The notes under the pieces: model-generated
What the model was told of the DNA's origin: nothing
The model's database searches: none
The model's input: only the letters and a program-made list of their open reading frames with translations
Made by a program: the position numbers and the translations under genes
Shown: positions 50,119-59,254 of the stretch, one piece after another
Layout of the letters: each line of letters begins with the position of its first letter
Position numbering within the stretch: position 1 is the first letter of the stretch
Origin: Ga0077555 sp964500805
GTDB taxonomy: Bacteria; Pseudomonadota; Alphaproteobacteria; Rhizobiales; Hyphomicrobiaceae
Length of the DNA stretch: 64,000 nucleotides
Assembly (NCBI GenBank): GCA_964500805.1
Contig: CAZCQH010000018.1
Span: 1-64,000 of the forward strand
Direction: 5' to 3'

Positions 50119-50802
50119 ATGACCGCCACCACCGCCGCCGCGACGAAGCCGCAGGCCGACAACATCAAGGGCTGGAGCCGCAAGCAGATGGCGGCACGGC
50201 TTGCGCAGGACATTCCCGAGGGCTGGTACGTGAACCTCGGTATCGGCATTCCGCTGATGGTCGGCGACGAGATCCCGGCCGACCGCGAAGTGATTTTGCA
50301 GTCCGAGAACGGAATCCTCGGTATGGGGCCCTTACAGACGCGCGCCAACCTCGACACCTGGATCGTCAATGCCGGCAAGCAGAACGTGACGTTGAAGACA
50401 GGCGCGTCGATCGTCTCGCATTCCGACAGCTTCGCCATGATCCGCGGCGGGCATCTGGATCTCTGTGTGCTCGGTTCCTTCGAGGTGGCGGCGAACGGTG
50501 ATTTCGCCAACTGGACGACGTCGCTGAAATCGGTTCCGGCTGTCGGCGGTGCCATGGACCTGGCGGTCGGCGCCAAGCGCATCTGGCTGATCATGGAGCA
50601 CACGTCGAAGGATGGAAAACCGCGCCTCCTGGAAAAGTGCACCATGCCGCTGACGGCGCCGGGGGTCGTCAAGCGCGTCTACACGAACCTGGCGGTGGTC
50701 GACGTGACGGCGCGCGGCTTCGAGCTCGTCGAGATGTGCCCAGAGATCACTTTCGAGGCCTTGCAGGCACGCACGGGCGCGAAGCTGCACCGGAAGGGCT
50801 GA
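50119..50802 (+). CDS. 3-oxoacid CoA-transferase subunit B
   Basis: 227 residues; AGGAGG before the ATG. WYVNLGIGIPLMVGDEIP, then LQSENGILGMGP with catalytic Glu63, GGHLDLCVLGSFEVAANGDF and KRIWLIMEHTSKDGKPRLLE. The glutamate forms the covalent CoA thioester. Pairs with the A subunit 460 bases upstream. Confidence 0.92.
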   Translation: MTATTAAATKPQADNIKGWSRKQMAARLAQDIPEGWYVNLGIGIPLMVGDEIPADREVILQSENGILGMGPLQTRANLDTWIVNAGKQNVTLKTGASIVSHSDSFAMIRGGHLDLCVLGSFEVAANGDFANWTTSLKSVPAVGGAMDLAVGAKRIWLIMEHTSKDGKPRLLEKCTMPLTAPGVVKRVYTNLAVVDVTARGFELVEMCPEITFEALQARTGAKLHRKG

Positions 50803-50824
50803 TCGCAGTGGCTTGCGCGCGCCA

Positions 50825-51229
50825 ATGACGAACGAGCGGGGCGAGACGCGTCTGGTCTTGGTCTTCGGCGCTATTGTCTGCGTCGTCGGGCTGGTGATGC
50901 TCACGTTGATGGCGTGGGCAAAGAACCGGCCGCCGCCTCCGCCGGAGCGGTGGTTTCGCGTTGCCGGCAAGATCGAGACCGTGCGGCCCCGTATTTCTCG
51001 CAGTGGATTGACGGACGTAGAATTCCGGGTTCGATTGTCTGACGGCAGCAGCTGGACCGGGCTGGTTCGGACAGACGATGGCGTGTGCCACCCGAAAGCT
51101 ATCAACGAGGCGGAAATCGATCGACTGATTGGGCGAATCGTGCAGCTTGGTGCGCACAACCGGGTCGTGCTCGAGTGGCGTCTCAACGACGAAATGCGCG
51201 CGCCCGCCATATGCCGAAAGCGGCGATGA
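50825..51229 (+). CDS. Membrane-anchored hypothetical protein
   Basis: 134 residues from the ATG at 50825 (an in-frame GTG/ATG region at 50813 is alternative). One N-terminal membrane segment (LVLVFGAIVCVVGLVMLTLM), a Pro stretch, then a beta-rich domain (WFRVAGKIETVRPRI, DVEFRVRLSDGSSWTGLVR) and a basic tail. Extracytoplasmic by topology. No family recognised; convergent with the next gene. Confidence 0.6.
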   Translation: MTNERGETRLVLVFGAIVCVVGLVMLTLMAWAKNRPPPPPERWFRVAGKIETVRPRISRSGLTDVEFRVRLSDGSSWTGLVRTDDGVCHPKAINEAEIDRLIGRIVQLGAHNRVVLEWRLNDEMRAPAICRKRR

Positions 51230-51246
51230 CCTGACCGCGCCGCGCC

Positions 51247-52080
51247 CTACGGCCTGTACGCCGTCTTGCCCGTGCCCCGGTAGAGCACCTTCACCTGCTC
51301 CTCAGTGACCATCTTGTGGAAGGCGACGGTGTCGGGGTCGAGGTCGACCTTCGGCGCCGGCTCGGGCTCGAAATAGCCGTAGGTGTCCGTGCCGCGCACC
51401 AGCGTTGCCCAGTCGCGCGAGCCGACAGCCTGCTTCACATAAGTCGGGATGTACCGAATGGCGAGGCCGATGCGGCGATCGTCGGAGCGGTTCGGCGCCG
51501 AGCCGTGGAAGAGCAGCACGTGGTGGAGCGACGCCTGACCCGTCTCGAGCTCCGCGTAGACCGCCTCGTCCTCGTTCACCTCGACTGCGATCTCTTGCCC
51601 GCGCGAAAGCAGGTTGTCGGAAGCGAACGTGTCTTCGTGTTTCACTTGGGTCTTGTGCGTGCCGGCGATGAACTTCATGCAGCCCGAGACCTTGTTCGCC
51701 GGCGAGAGCGCGACCCACACCGTCATCACGTCGGGCGACGAGAGCCCCCAATAGGTCGCGTCCTGGTGCCAGGAGACGAAGCCCGGATCGCGCGCTTCCT
51801 TGATGAAGAACGACGTATTCCAGCAGTAGAGGTTGGGCCCGAGCACGTCCTCCACGGCATCGAGGATCTTCGGGTGACGGATCAGCTTGTTGATCCAGGG
51901 AAAGAGCACGTGGCTGCGATGGCGCATGCCGCCCTGGATCGGCCCACCACTCGACTTTTCGTATGCCTCGAGCTGACGCCGGCAGTCGGCGACCTCGGCA
52001 GAAGAGAGCACGTCGATCGGAAAGTGATAGCCCTTCTCGCGGTAGGCGGCGATTTCTGCGGCAGTCAAGACCTTGGGCAT
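51247..52080 (-). CDS. Phytanoyl-CoA dioxygenase-family oxygenase
   Basis: 277 residues from the ATG at 52080, preceded by GAGGAGA. Iron ligands are H105 and D107 in SWHQDATYWGL and the later His in HHVLLFHGSAPN; the 2-oxoglutarate-binding Arg is in RRIGLAIRYIP. The PhyH family performs Fe(II)/2-oxoglutarate hydroxylations on varied small molecules or lipids. The substrate cannot be inferred. An earlier in-frame start at 52161 is less likely. Confidence 0.9.
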   Translation of the reverse strand: MPKVLTAAEIAAYREKGYHFPIDVLSSAEVADCRRQLEAYEKSSGGPIQGGMRHRSHVLFPWINKLIRHPKILDAVEDVLGPNLYCWNTSFFIKEARDPGFVSWHQDATYWGLSSPDVMTVWVALSPANKVSGCMKFIAGTHKTQVKHEDTFASDNLLSRGQEIAVEVNEDEAVYAELETGQASLHHVLLFHGSAPNRSDDRRIGLAIRYIPTYVKQAVGSRDWATLVRGTDTYGYFEPEPAPKVDLDPDTVAFHKMVTEEQVKVLYRGTGKTAYRP

Positions 52081-52260
52081 CTGTGGATCTCCTCGTGTGG
52101 CATCGCGGGCGCGGCCGAGAATTGGGGTGAGCTTACCCGAAAGAGCAGGCCCGGGAAACATAGCGCCGTGGCGGACACATAGCGCCGTGGCGGGGTCGGA
52201 TCAGTGGGGAGAGCAGGTTCCCCTGCCACTCCCCACGTAGCGCGAAGTGCCTGCCCAGTG

Positions 52261-53469
52261 TCACGACGCAGCAGTGATCGCCGCGTCGATGTCGCGAATG
52301 AGATCGTCCGTGCCCTCGAGGCCGACGGACAGCCGCACCAGCCCATCCGTGATCCCGAGCTCCGACCGCGCTTCGGGTTTCAAGCGCTGATGCGTCGTCG
52401 TTGCCGGATGGGTGATCAGGCTCTTGGCATCGCCCAGGTTGTTCGAGATCCGGATGATCGAGAGAGCATTGAGAAAGCTGAACGCGGCCGCCTTGCCGCC
52501 AGCGAATTCGAATGAGACGAGTGTCGAGCCCGCGGACATCTGCCGCTTGGCCAGCGCCGCCTGCGGATGGTCGCTGCGGCCGGGATAGATCACGCGTGTC
52601 ACGCCGCGGTTTTTTTGTGCTGCGAGGAAATCGGCGATCTTCACAGAACTCTCGCATTGCGCGCGGACACGCAGCCCCAGAGTTTCGAGGCCCTTCAGCA
52701 TCACCCACGCGTTGAACGGGCTCATGGCGCCGCCCGTGTGCTTGTAGAAAGGGTGTAGGTGATCGGCAACGTACTTCTCTGATCCCAGCACAATGCCGCC
52801 GAGCACGCGCCCCTGCCCGTCGATGTGCTTGGTCGCGGAATAGACGACGACGTCGGCGCCGTGCTGCAGCGGCTTCTGCAGCATCGGCGTCGCGAACACG
52901 TTATCAATGACGACGCGCGCACCACAGTCCTTCGCCAGTTCCGACACAGCCTTGATGTCGACGAGATCCAGGCAGGGATTCGACGGCGTCTCGAAGAAGA
53001 ACGCCTTGGTATTCGGCCGCCGCGCCTTCTTCCAGGCTTCCAGGTCGCGGCCGTCGACCAGCGTCGTTTCGATGCCGAAACGCGGCAACAGATCCTGCAC
53101 CACGTAGAGACACGAGCCGAACAGCGCCTTGGCTGCCACCACGTGATCGCCCGCGCGCAGGAAGCACATCAGCGACGCCGACACCGCCGCCATGCCGGAG
53201 GCCGTCGCCCGTGCCGCCTCGGCGCCTTCGAGGAGCTTCATGCGATCCTCGAACATGGCGACGGTTGGGTTCGCATAGCGCGAGTAGATGAAGCCGCCGG
53301 ACTCCGTCTTGAAACGCTCCTCGGCCTGCTCGGGGCTGTCGTAGACGTAGCCCTGGGTCAGGAACAGCGCCTCGGAATTCTCGGCGAACTGCGAGCGCAG
53401 GATGCCGCCGTGCACGAGCGCCGTCTCCGCCGACCACTCCGATGGATGGATCTTCTTGCCGCTCGCCAT
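52261..53469 (-). CDS. metZ: O-succinylhomoserine sulfhydrylase
   Basis: 402 residues from the ATG at 53469 (GGGAG 7 bases upstream); ATG 53520 would add 17 residues. ALVHGGILRSQFAENSEALF, GGFIYSRYANPTVAMFE, ATASGMAAVSASLM and YSATKHIDGQGRVLGG (PLP lysine near 215) are typical of MetZ, the enzyme making homocysteine from O-succinylhomoserine and sulfide. The SAM-II riboswitch at 53599-53653 supports a methionine role. Confidence 0.93.
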   Translation of the reverse strand: MASGKKIHPSEWSAETALVHGGILRSQFAENSEALFLTQGYVYDSPEQAEERFKTESGGFIYSRYANPTVAMFEDRMKLLEGAEAARATASGMAAVSASLMCFLRAGDHVVAAKALFGSCLYVVQDLLPRFGIETTLVDGRDLEAWKKARRPNTKAFFFETPSNPCLDLVDIKAVSELAKDCGARVVIDNVFATPMLQKPLQHGADVVVYSATKHIDGQGRVLGGIVLGSEKYVADHLHPFYKHTGGAMSPFNAWVMLKGLETLGLRVRAQCESSVKIADFLAAQKNRGVTRVIYPGRSDHPQAALAKRQMSAGSTLVSFEFAGGKAAAFSFLNALSIIRISNNLGDAKSLITHPATTTHQRLKPEARSELGITDGLVRLSVGLEGTDDLIRDIDAAITAAS

Positions 53470-53520
53470 GACACGCTCCCTCGTTTCCGCTGATGCGCTG
53501 CTTCCGAGCGCACCAGACAT

Positions 53521-53545
53521 GAAAAATCCCGGCCGGGACCCGCTC
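53521..53545 (-). terminator. Hairpin plus U-run between riboswitch and metZ
   Basis: In the transcript, GGUCCC-GGCC-GGGA (53540 down to about 53527) can form a short stem followed by UUUUUC and then the ATG at 53520. It could be a riboswitch-controlled terminator or could occlude a start. The stem is short, so this is tentative. Confidence 0.4.
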
Positions 53546-53598
53546 GCCGCGTCAATCGCATGGGCCGAGCGCTCCCCGTTTCCGGGATCGAACGTGCG

Positions 53599-53653
53599 GC
53601 CCTTTAGCGAGTTGTTTTAAGTGGCTGCAAGCCGGCCGGCCAAATCACCACTC
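53599..53653 (-). promoter_or_regulatory. SAM-II riboswitch
   Basis: The minus-strand sequence AGTGGTGATTTGGCCGGC, then GCTTGCAGCCACTTAAA and CGCTAAAGG fits the SAM-II (metA) aptamer of alphaproteobacteria: P1 AGUGG/CCACU, the GUGAUUUG element, the GCUUGCAGCCAC block and the pseudoknot GCUAAAGG end. It binds S-adenosylmethionine and turns expression down. It lies about 130 bases before the preferred metZ ATG, or 79 before the upstream ATG. Confidence 0.9.
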
Positions 53654-53732
53654 GTATTTTGCTAGCCGATCCCAGGCGCTGCCGTCAATGGCCGGTTTCG
53701 ATGTCTGGCTTTGGGCCTGACACCATCGACAC

Positions 53733-54623
53733 TCAATCCAGAAACCCGTCGAGCCAACGCAGCACATCCTGTGGCGCCTCCTCGGCGAGGTAATGTCCGC
53801 TCGGAACAGACCCGCCCGACACGGGACCGGCCGCATATTGCCGCCAGACCGCGAGCGCATCGTACCACTGCGGGATCTTGCCTTTGGCGCCCCAAAGCGC
53901 GAGCAGCGGGCATTGTACTTTGACCCCCGCAGCTCGGCTCGCGCGATCGTGCTCGAGATCAATCGTCGCCGCCGCACGATAGTCCTCGCACATGCCGCGG
54001 ATCATGTCGGGCTGGCGTACGTGGGCCAGATAGTCGGCGAGCGCGCTGGTGTCGAAGAAGCCATCGTCCTTCGGCTCGCGGGAGGTGTGGGCGCGAAACC
54101 AGGTCTCAGGCGATGCCGAGATGATGTTTTCCGGGAAGGGATGCGGCTGCGCGAACCAGAACCAGTGATAATAGCCGAGCCCAAAGGCCATATCGGCCCG
54201 TTCGAAGTGCTCGAGCGTCGGGATGATGTCGAGCACGGCGAGCTTTTGCACCCGTTCCGGATGGTCAAGCGCCAGACGATGCGCGACGCGGGCGCCGCGG
54301 TCGTGCGCGACCACTTGAAAGCGTCTGTGACCCAGCGATTCCATCAGCTCGACCATGTCGCGGGCCATGCGGGTTTTCGCGTATGGCGCATGATCGGCCG
54401 TCGCCGGCGGCTTCATGGAGCCGCCGTAGCCTCTGAGATCCGGCGCGATGACAGTGTATCGCTTGGCCAGCACCGGCGCCATCTTGTGCCACATCGCATG
54501 TGTCTGCGGATTGCCGTGGAGCAGCAGCAGCGGCGATCCCGTGCCTCCCTTTCGCAGCCGTAACGCGCCCTCGCTGACCCTGATGTTGGTCAGCGTGAAT
54601 CCGGGGAAGAACTGGATGCTCAT
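53733..54623 (-). CDS. Alpha/beta hydrolase, fluoroacetate-dehalogenase-like
   Basis: 296 residues. LLLLHGNPQTHAMWHKMAPV, VIAPDLRGYGGSMKP, VVAHDRGARVAHRLALDHP (aspartate nucleophile near 108), YHWFWFAQPHPFPE and VPSGHYLAEEAPQ (catalytic His) agree with haloacetate/fluoroacetate dehalogenases, which use an Asp nucleophile and the Asp-Arg-Gly-Ala-Arg motif. Epoxide hydrolases are the alternative, but the HWFW-QPHPFPE region favours the dehalogenase. Substrate not proven. Confidence 0.88.
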   Translation of the reverse strand: MSIQFFPGFTLTNIRVSEGALRLRKGGTGSPLLLLHGNPQTHAMWHKMAPVLAKRYTVIAPDLRGYGGSMKPPATADHAPYAKTRMARDMVELMESLGHRRFQVVAHDRGARVAHRLALDHPERVQKLAVLDIIPTLEHFERADMAFGLGYYHWFWFAQPHPFPENIISASPETWFRAHTSREPKDDGFFDTSALADYLAHVRQPDMIRGMCEDYRAAATIDLEHDRASRAAGVKVQCPLLALWGAKGKIPQWYDALAVWRQYAAGPVSGGSVPSGHYLAEEAPQDVLRWLDGFLD

Positions 54624-54682
54624 GTCACACTCGCTGCCGTGTAGCTGTGTCGATCCAATCTCGACTTAAGAGACATGCCGCC

Positions 54683-55276
54683 TCAATCGATGCCGGACAT
54701 CGCCTCGGCGAGGAGACCGGTGACGTAGGGAGCGAAGGAGCGCTGCACCTCGATGTGGAACGCGTGAGGGGCTGTACGCAAGAGCACGATCTCAGCTTTG
54801 CCGAAGATGGTGCGCGCCACCATGCCGAGGGGAAACGCCGTCAGATGCAGATCGAGGGGACAGGCCGATGCCAGCAACCGATCCGCCGCGTTTCCCGAAA
54901 CCACGAGGCCGGCGTTGCGGTGGCTGATATCGACGAGGCTCGCCGCTTGGCCAGTAAGGGCCTGGCGAAGCGCGGTGCCGAGAGCGCCGGCGCCGACGTT
55001 CGATGACGTTTCCGGCGCCAAAAGCAGCCACTCGTCGGGGCCGAGCCACAGCGCTGCGCAGTCACCGGAGATCGTTGCACGACATGGTTCAGTCGGCAGC
55101 GCGACACCGAACGTTGCGCCGATCAGCCCAGCATCACCGCGATAAATGAATCGCGCGCGCGGCGCCACGGCGGTGACCGCCACATCCGCGCGCTGCGGTA
55201 ACACGATCTGATCGGTGAGCCAGGTGCGGCGAGACGCGGGCGCGCGGCTTGAAGGCGGTGGGAGGCGATCATCCAT
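54683..55276 (-). CDS. soxG: Sarcosine oxidase gamma subunit
   Basis: 197 residues; the ATG at 55276 lies 8 bases inside the end of soxA. ATFGVALPTEPCRATIS, LWLGPDEWLLLAPE, ASLVDISHRNAGLVVSG and LASACPLDLHLTAFPLGMVA match the gamma subunit. It completes the heterotetrameric sarcosine oxidase, which converts sarcosine, O2 and tetrahydrofolate to glycine, H2O2 and 5,10-methylene-THF. Confidence 0.92.
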   Translation of the reverse strand: MDDRLPPPSSRAPASRRTWLTDQIVLPQRADVAVTAVAPRARFIYRGDAGLIGATFGVALPTEPCRATISGDCAALWLGPDEWLLLAPETSSNVGAGALGTALRQALTGQAASLVDISHRNAGLVVSGNAADRLLASACPLDLHLTAFPLGMVARTIFGKAEIVLLRTAPHAFHIEVQRSFAPYVTGLLAEAMSGID

Positions 55277-58200
55277 TGAGGCGCTCCCCCGTGGGATCGA
55301 CAAATACCGGTGATACAACTTCAACCGCGATGCTGCCGGACGGCATAGGTACGAAGAGCCGCTCCCCAATACGGCCGCGTCCACCCGCCACAAGCGCCAG
55401 GGCGATGCCGCTCTCGAGCGCCGGGCTCCAGTAGGCTGACGTGACATGACCGAGCGCGGGAGTTCCGGCTGGCGGCGAGGCGAGCGCTGTGATCTGAGCG
55501 CCTTCTTCCAGGACCTGTCTTGGATCAGCCGTTCTGAGACCAACGAGCTGCTTGCGATCGGCCCGCACCATGTCGGTTCGTGACAGGGAGCGCTTGCCGA
55601 CGAAGTCGCGCTTCGATTTGCCAATGGCCCAGCTGAGCCCCAGGTCATCGGGCGTCACGGTACCGTCCGTCTCTTGGCCGACGATGATGAAACCTTTCTC
55701 GGCTCGCAAAACGTGCATGGATTCTGTTCCATAGGCACAGCCGCCGTGCTTCACGACCTCCGTCCAAATCGCATCCCAGACGCCACGGGCGTAGTCCGCC
55801 GGCACATTGACCTCGAAGCCAGCCTCGCCCGTGAAGCTCACCCGGAAGAGCCGCATCTCGACGCCGCAAATGCGGCCCTCGGAGAGGCCCATGTGCGCCA
55901 ACTGCTCTGCGCGAATGTCCACGCCTTCGACGAGCGGCGCCAGTACGTCGCGGGCCTTCGGGCCCTGTACGGCGATGACCGCCCACTGCTCGGTCGTGGA
56001 TGTGAGCCAGCATTTGAGCTCGGGAAACTCGGTCTGGAGGTAGTCCTCCATCTGGTGCAGAACGCGAGCCGCGCCACCCGTGGTCGTGGTGACGTGGAAG
56101 GCGTCCGGCGCCAGGCGCCCGATAACGCCGTCATCGATCACGAAGCCTGCCTCGTTGAGCAGAATGCCGTATTTGGCGCGGCCCGGGACAAGCGTACTCC
56201 ACGTGTTGACATACATGCGCTCGAGGAACTCTGCCGCGTCCGGGCCCACCACCTCGATCTTGCCGAGGGTCGAGGCGTCGAACACGCCGACCGACGTGCG
56301 CACCGTCTTGCACTCGCGCGCGACAGCCGCATGCATGTCCTCGCCACGGCGCGGGAAATAGCGTGCACGCTTCCAAAGCCCCACGTCCTCGAACAGGGCG
56401 CCTTGCGCCTCGGCCCAGTCATGGATCGGGGTCCGGCGGATGGGATCGAAGAGATCACCGCGGTTGTGACCCGCGAGGGCTCCGAACGTGACGGGCGTAT
56501 AGGGCTGGCGAAACGTCGTAAGGCCCACCTCAGGTATCGTTTTGTCAAGCTGCTTCGCGACGACAGCCAGTGCGGTGACGTTCGACGTCTTGCCCTGGTC
56601 CGTCGCCATGCCGGTGGTGGTGTAGCGCTTCACATGCTCGATGGAGCGGAAGCCTTCCTGCGTCGCCAGCAGGAGATCCTTCACCGTGACGTCATTCTGG
56701 AAGTCGACGAAGGCCTTGCCGCCCTTGCCGTCAGCGTCAGTGCCCGGTGCTGCGCCGAGGTGCCCGTTGACATCTCCCGTACGCTCAGCTGCGACCGACA
56801 CGGCCTTCGCGTGCGCTGTAAGGCCAGTCGCCGCCGATGCTGCTGCAGCGCCTGCCGCAAAGCCGTCATTGATCGCCGCCGCCAAACCGAACAGCCCGCG
56901 ACACGCACCCGCCGAGCGTTGCCGTTGGGCCGGCTCGCCGGGTAGATAGGCGCGCCGCGCCTCGTCCCAGGCGAGCTTGCCACGGGATTGTGAGAAAAGG
57001 TGCACCGACGGCGTCCACCCGCCAGACATGAGAATGAGATCGCAGTCGGTCCACTCGCCGGGCGTCACCTCGCCCGATGGAGCGATGCGACCGAGCTTTC
57101 CTGCAGATACCCGAAGCCGGCCGCGTGTGCCGACGATCGTCATGCCAGGCACGATCCGAAGCCCTGCATCGCGCGCGGCAGCGACGGCTTCGCGCCCTGG
57201 TTGCAGGCGGATATCGGCGATCAATGCGATTTCAACGCCGGCATGCTTGAGATCGATCGCAGCCTCGTAGGCTGTGTCGCAGGCAGCCAGCACGATGGCG
57301 CGATGGCCCGGCTTCACCGCATAGCGGTTGGCGTAAGTGCGCGCCGCGTCTGCCAGCATGATGCCCGGACGATCATTGCCGGGAAAGGCCAGCGGTCGCT
57401 CGATGGCGCCGGTTGCCAGCACGACCTCCTTTGCACGCACCTGCCAAAGGCGCTCGCGAGGGTGCTCGGGATCAGGCGCGGCGAGATGATCGCTGCAGCG
57501 CTCCGCGAGACCCACGAAGTTCTGTGCAAAACACCCGAACGCCTGCGTGCGCGGCAGCAACGTCACGTTCGCCAGATGAGACAGCTCGGCGACTGCCTTG
57601 TCGCGCCATTCCATTGCCGGCTTGCCATCGATGCTTATCGCGCGTTCCGACAGCAGCGAGCCGCCGAGCTCGGCCTGCTCATCGCAGACGATGACGCGAC
57701 TGCCGCTCTCAGCGGCTGCCAGCGCGGCCGCGAGACCTGCCGGCCCGCCGCCGACGACGAGCACCTCGCAATGGGCAAAGCGCGTCGCGTAGTGGTCGGG
57801 ATCGGGCTCGGTCGAGGCCTTGCCCAAGCCAGCGGCGCGTCGGATCAGCGGCTCGTAGAGCTTGGCCCACGCCCACGTGGAGCCGAGCAGCCGCGGGCCC
57901 ATGAACGTCTTGTAGTAGAAGCCGGCAGAAATCATGGGCGACAGCAAATCGCTCGCGGCGCCTGCGTCCAGCGAGAGCGAGGGCCAGCGGTTCTGGCTGC
58001 TCGCGACGAGGCCGTCGTAGAGCTCCACCTGCGTAGCGCGAAGGTTGGGCGTCTCGCGACCGCCGCCGCGATTGATAGTGACGAGGGCATTGGGCTCCTC
58101 GGCCCCGGCCGAGAGAATGCCCCGTGGGCGGTGATACTTGAACGAGCGCGCCACGAGGTGCTCGCCGTTCGCAAGCAGGGCCGACGCAAGCGTGTCGCCG

Positions 58201-58295
58201 GCGAGGCCGGTGAAGCGTTTGCCATCGAACGTGAAGGTGATTGGCCGGCTGGAATCGACGCGGCCTTTGGCATTGGTGCGGAACCGGCCCGTCAT
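55269..58295 (-). CDS. soxA: Sarcosine oxidase alpha subunit
   Basis: 1008 residues, full length. N-terminal ferredoxin-fold region (FTFDGKRFTGLAGDTLASAL, ARSFKYHRPRG), dinucleotide-binding domain with VVGGGPAGLAAALAAAESGS near 176, and a C-terminal aminomethyltransferase-like folate domain (GEAGFEVNVPADYARGVW; GTESMHVLRAEKGF). It binds NAD and tetrahydrofolate in the complex. The start overlaps the soxD stop (ATGA), and its end overlaps soxG. Confidence 0.95.
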   Translation of the reverse strand: MTGRFRTNAKGRVDSSRPITFTFDGKRFTGLAGDTLASALLANGEHLVARSFKYHRPRGILSAGAEEPNALVTINRGGGRETPNLRATQVELYDGLVASSQNRWPSLSLDAGAASDLLSPMISAGFYYKTFMGPRLLGSTWAWAKLYEPLIRRAAGLGKASTEPDPDHYATRFAHCEVLVVGGGPAGLAAALAAAESGSRVIVCDEQAELGGSLLSERAISIDGKPAMEWRDKAVAELSHLANVTLLPRTQAFGCFAQNFVGLAERCSDHLAAPDPEHPRERLWQVRAKEVVLATGAIERPLAFPGNDRPGIMLADAARTYANRYAVKPGHRAIVLAACDTAYEAAIDLKHAGVEIALIADIRLQPGREAVAAARDAGLRIVPGMTIVGTRGRLRVSAGKLGRIAPSGEVTPGEWTDCDLILMSGGWTPSVHLFSQSRGKLAWDEARRAYLPGEPAQRQRSAGACRGLFGLAAAINDGFAAGAAAASAATGLTAHAKAVSVAAERTGDVNGHLGAAPGTDADGKGGKAFVDFQNDVTVKDLLLATQEGFRSIEHVKRYTTTGMATDQGKTSNVTALAVVAKQLDKTIPEVGLTTFRQPYTPVTFGALAGHNRGDLFDPIRRTPIHDWAEAQGALFEDVGLWKRARYFPRRGEDMHAAVARECKTVRTSVGVFDASTLGKIEVVGPDAAEFLERMYVNTWSTLVPGRAKYGILLNEAGFVIDDGVIGRLAPDAFHVTTTTGGAARVLHQMEDYLQTEFPELKCWLTSTTEQWAVIAVQGPKARDVLAPLVEGVDIRAEQLAHMGLSEGRICGVEMRLFRVSFTGEAGFEVNVPADYARGVWDAIWTEVVKHGGCAYGTESMHVLRAEKGFIIVGQETDGTVTPDDLGLSWAIGKSKRDFVGKRSLSRTDMVRADRKQLVGLRTADPRQVLEEGAQITALASPPAGTPALGHVTSAYWSPALESGIALALVAGGRGRIGERLFVPMPSGSIAVEVVSPVFVDPTGERLNG

Positions 58296-58603
58296 TCACG
58301 GGTCTCCGGCTGCGTCGCATAGGCGCTCAGATCGGGACGCGGCTCACCGGCTTTGTAGGTCTTCAGAAAGCGATCGCTGACCGTGTCGCGCACGGCATTG
58401 AAGAACCGTCCGCAGCCGTGGATGTGCCGCCATCGCTCCACGTGCACGCCCTTCGGATTGCTGCGCATGTAGAGATACTGCGCCCACTCCGCCTCGCTCG
58501 TCGCCCCGGGGTCTGGCGGCCGTGCGATGTGCGCCTCGCCGCCGTACCGGAACTCGAGCTCCGGCCGTTCCATCTGGCAGTAGGGGCAGGGGATGAGGAG
58601 CAT
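58292..58603 (-). CDS. soxD: Sarcosine oxidase delta subunit
   Basis: 103 residues from the ATG at 58603. Zinc-binding residues: CPYC (6-9), then RHIHGCGRFFNAVRDT (His and Cys near 59-63). YGGEAHIARPPDP and YLYMRSNPKGVHVERW are the family blocks. Overlaps soxA by ATGA. The normal order soxB-soxD-soxA-soxG is kept but soxB lies 1.7 kb away. Confidence 0.93.
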   Translation of the reverse strand: MLLIPCPYCQMERPELEFRYGGEAHIARPPDPGATSEAEWAQYLYMRSNPKGVHVERWRHIHGCGRFFNAVRDTVSDRFLKTYKAGEPRPDLSAYATQPETRE

Positions 58604-58724
58604 CTGGCGGGAGTTGTGGGTGGCGATAGGCGCAACAGCTAGCGGGTTCTGCCTCTGCGTCAAGCGCGACCTCGCGACAGTCAGACCGGTGCCGGGCTTT
58701 GATTTGGCACCGGGCCGCGATTGC

Positions 58725-59129
58725 TTATCGCCAGTCGTCCTGCTTTCCGTTGCGCAGGACGTCGGCGCTCCATGGACCGCCACCGGCAGCGGCCAGAAAG
58801 AGGAGAACGAACGAGTAGAGCACGGCGAGCTCCCCAGAATTCAGAAGCGGGAAGAAGCCGCGCGGGGCATGCGCCCAGAAATAGGCAACCGCAGTCATTC
58901 CGGACAGGATGAATGCGACGGGCCGGGTGAAGAGGCCGATGACGAGCAGAACGCCGCCGATCAGCTCGAGCAGTCCCGCCACGCCGCTCATGGTCAGCGG
59001 ATCGGCGTTGTTCATGGGGCCGACAGGGAAATTCAGATACTTTGTGGTCCCGTGCTGCAAGAGAAGCAAGCCTGTCATGATGCGCAGGATGCTCAGAAAT
59101 TGCGGAATATGGGGTCTGAGGAAGTCCAT
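58725..59129 (-). CDS. DoxX-family membrane protein
   Basis: 134 residues with four hydrophobic segments (SILRIMTGLLLLQHGTTKYL, GVAGLLELIGGVLLVIGLF, VAFILSGMTAVAYFWAHAP, LYSFVLLFLAAAGGG). RIMTGLLLLQHGTTK and the LELIGGVLLxIGLFTR block are typical of DoxX-like proteins, often linked to redox stress. Lies between soxD and soxB, same strand. Confidence 0.88.
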   Translation of the reverse strand: MDFLRPHIPQFLSILRIMTGLLLLQHGTTKYLNFPVGPMNNADPLTMSGVAGLLELIGGVLLVIGLFTRPVAFILSGMTAVAYFWAHAPRGFFPLLNSGELAVLYSFVLLFLAAAGGGPWSADVLRNGKQDDWR

Positions 59130-59254
59130 GAACGGCGACCTCCCGGTTCGCTCGAGCCGTACAGCCTAACGCAAACGGCAGCGACGCGTTCCCAGGCCCG
59201 GCATCGTCGAAGGAGAGCCGGTGCCCGTTTCGGCGCCGTGGAAGGCTTGCCGTC

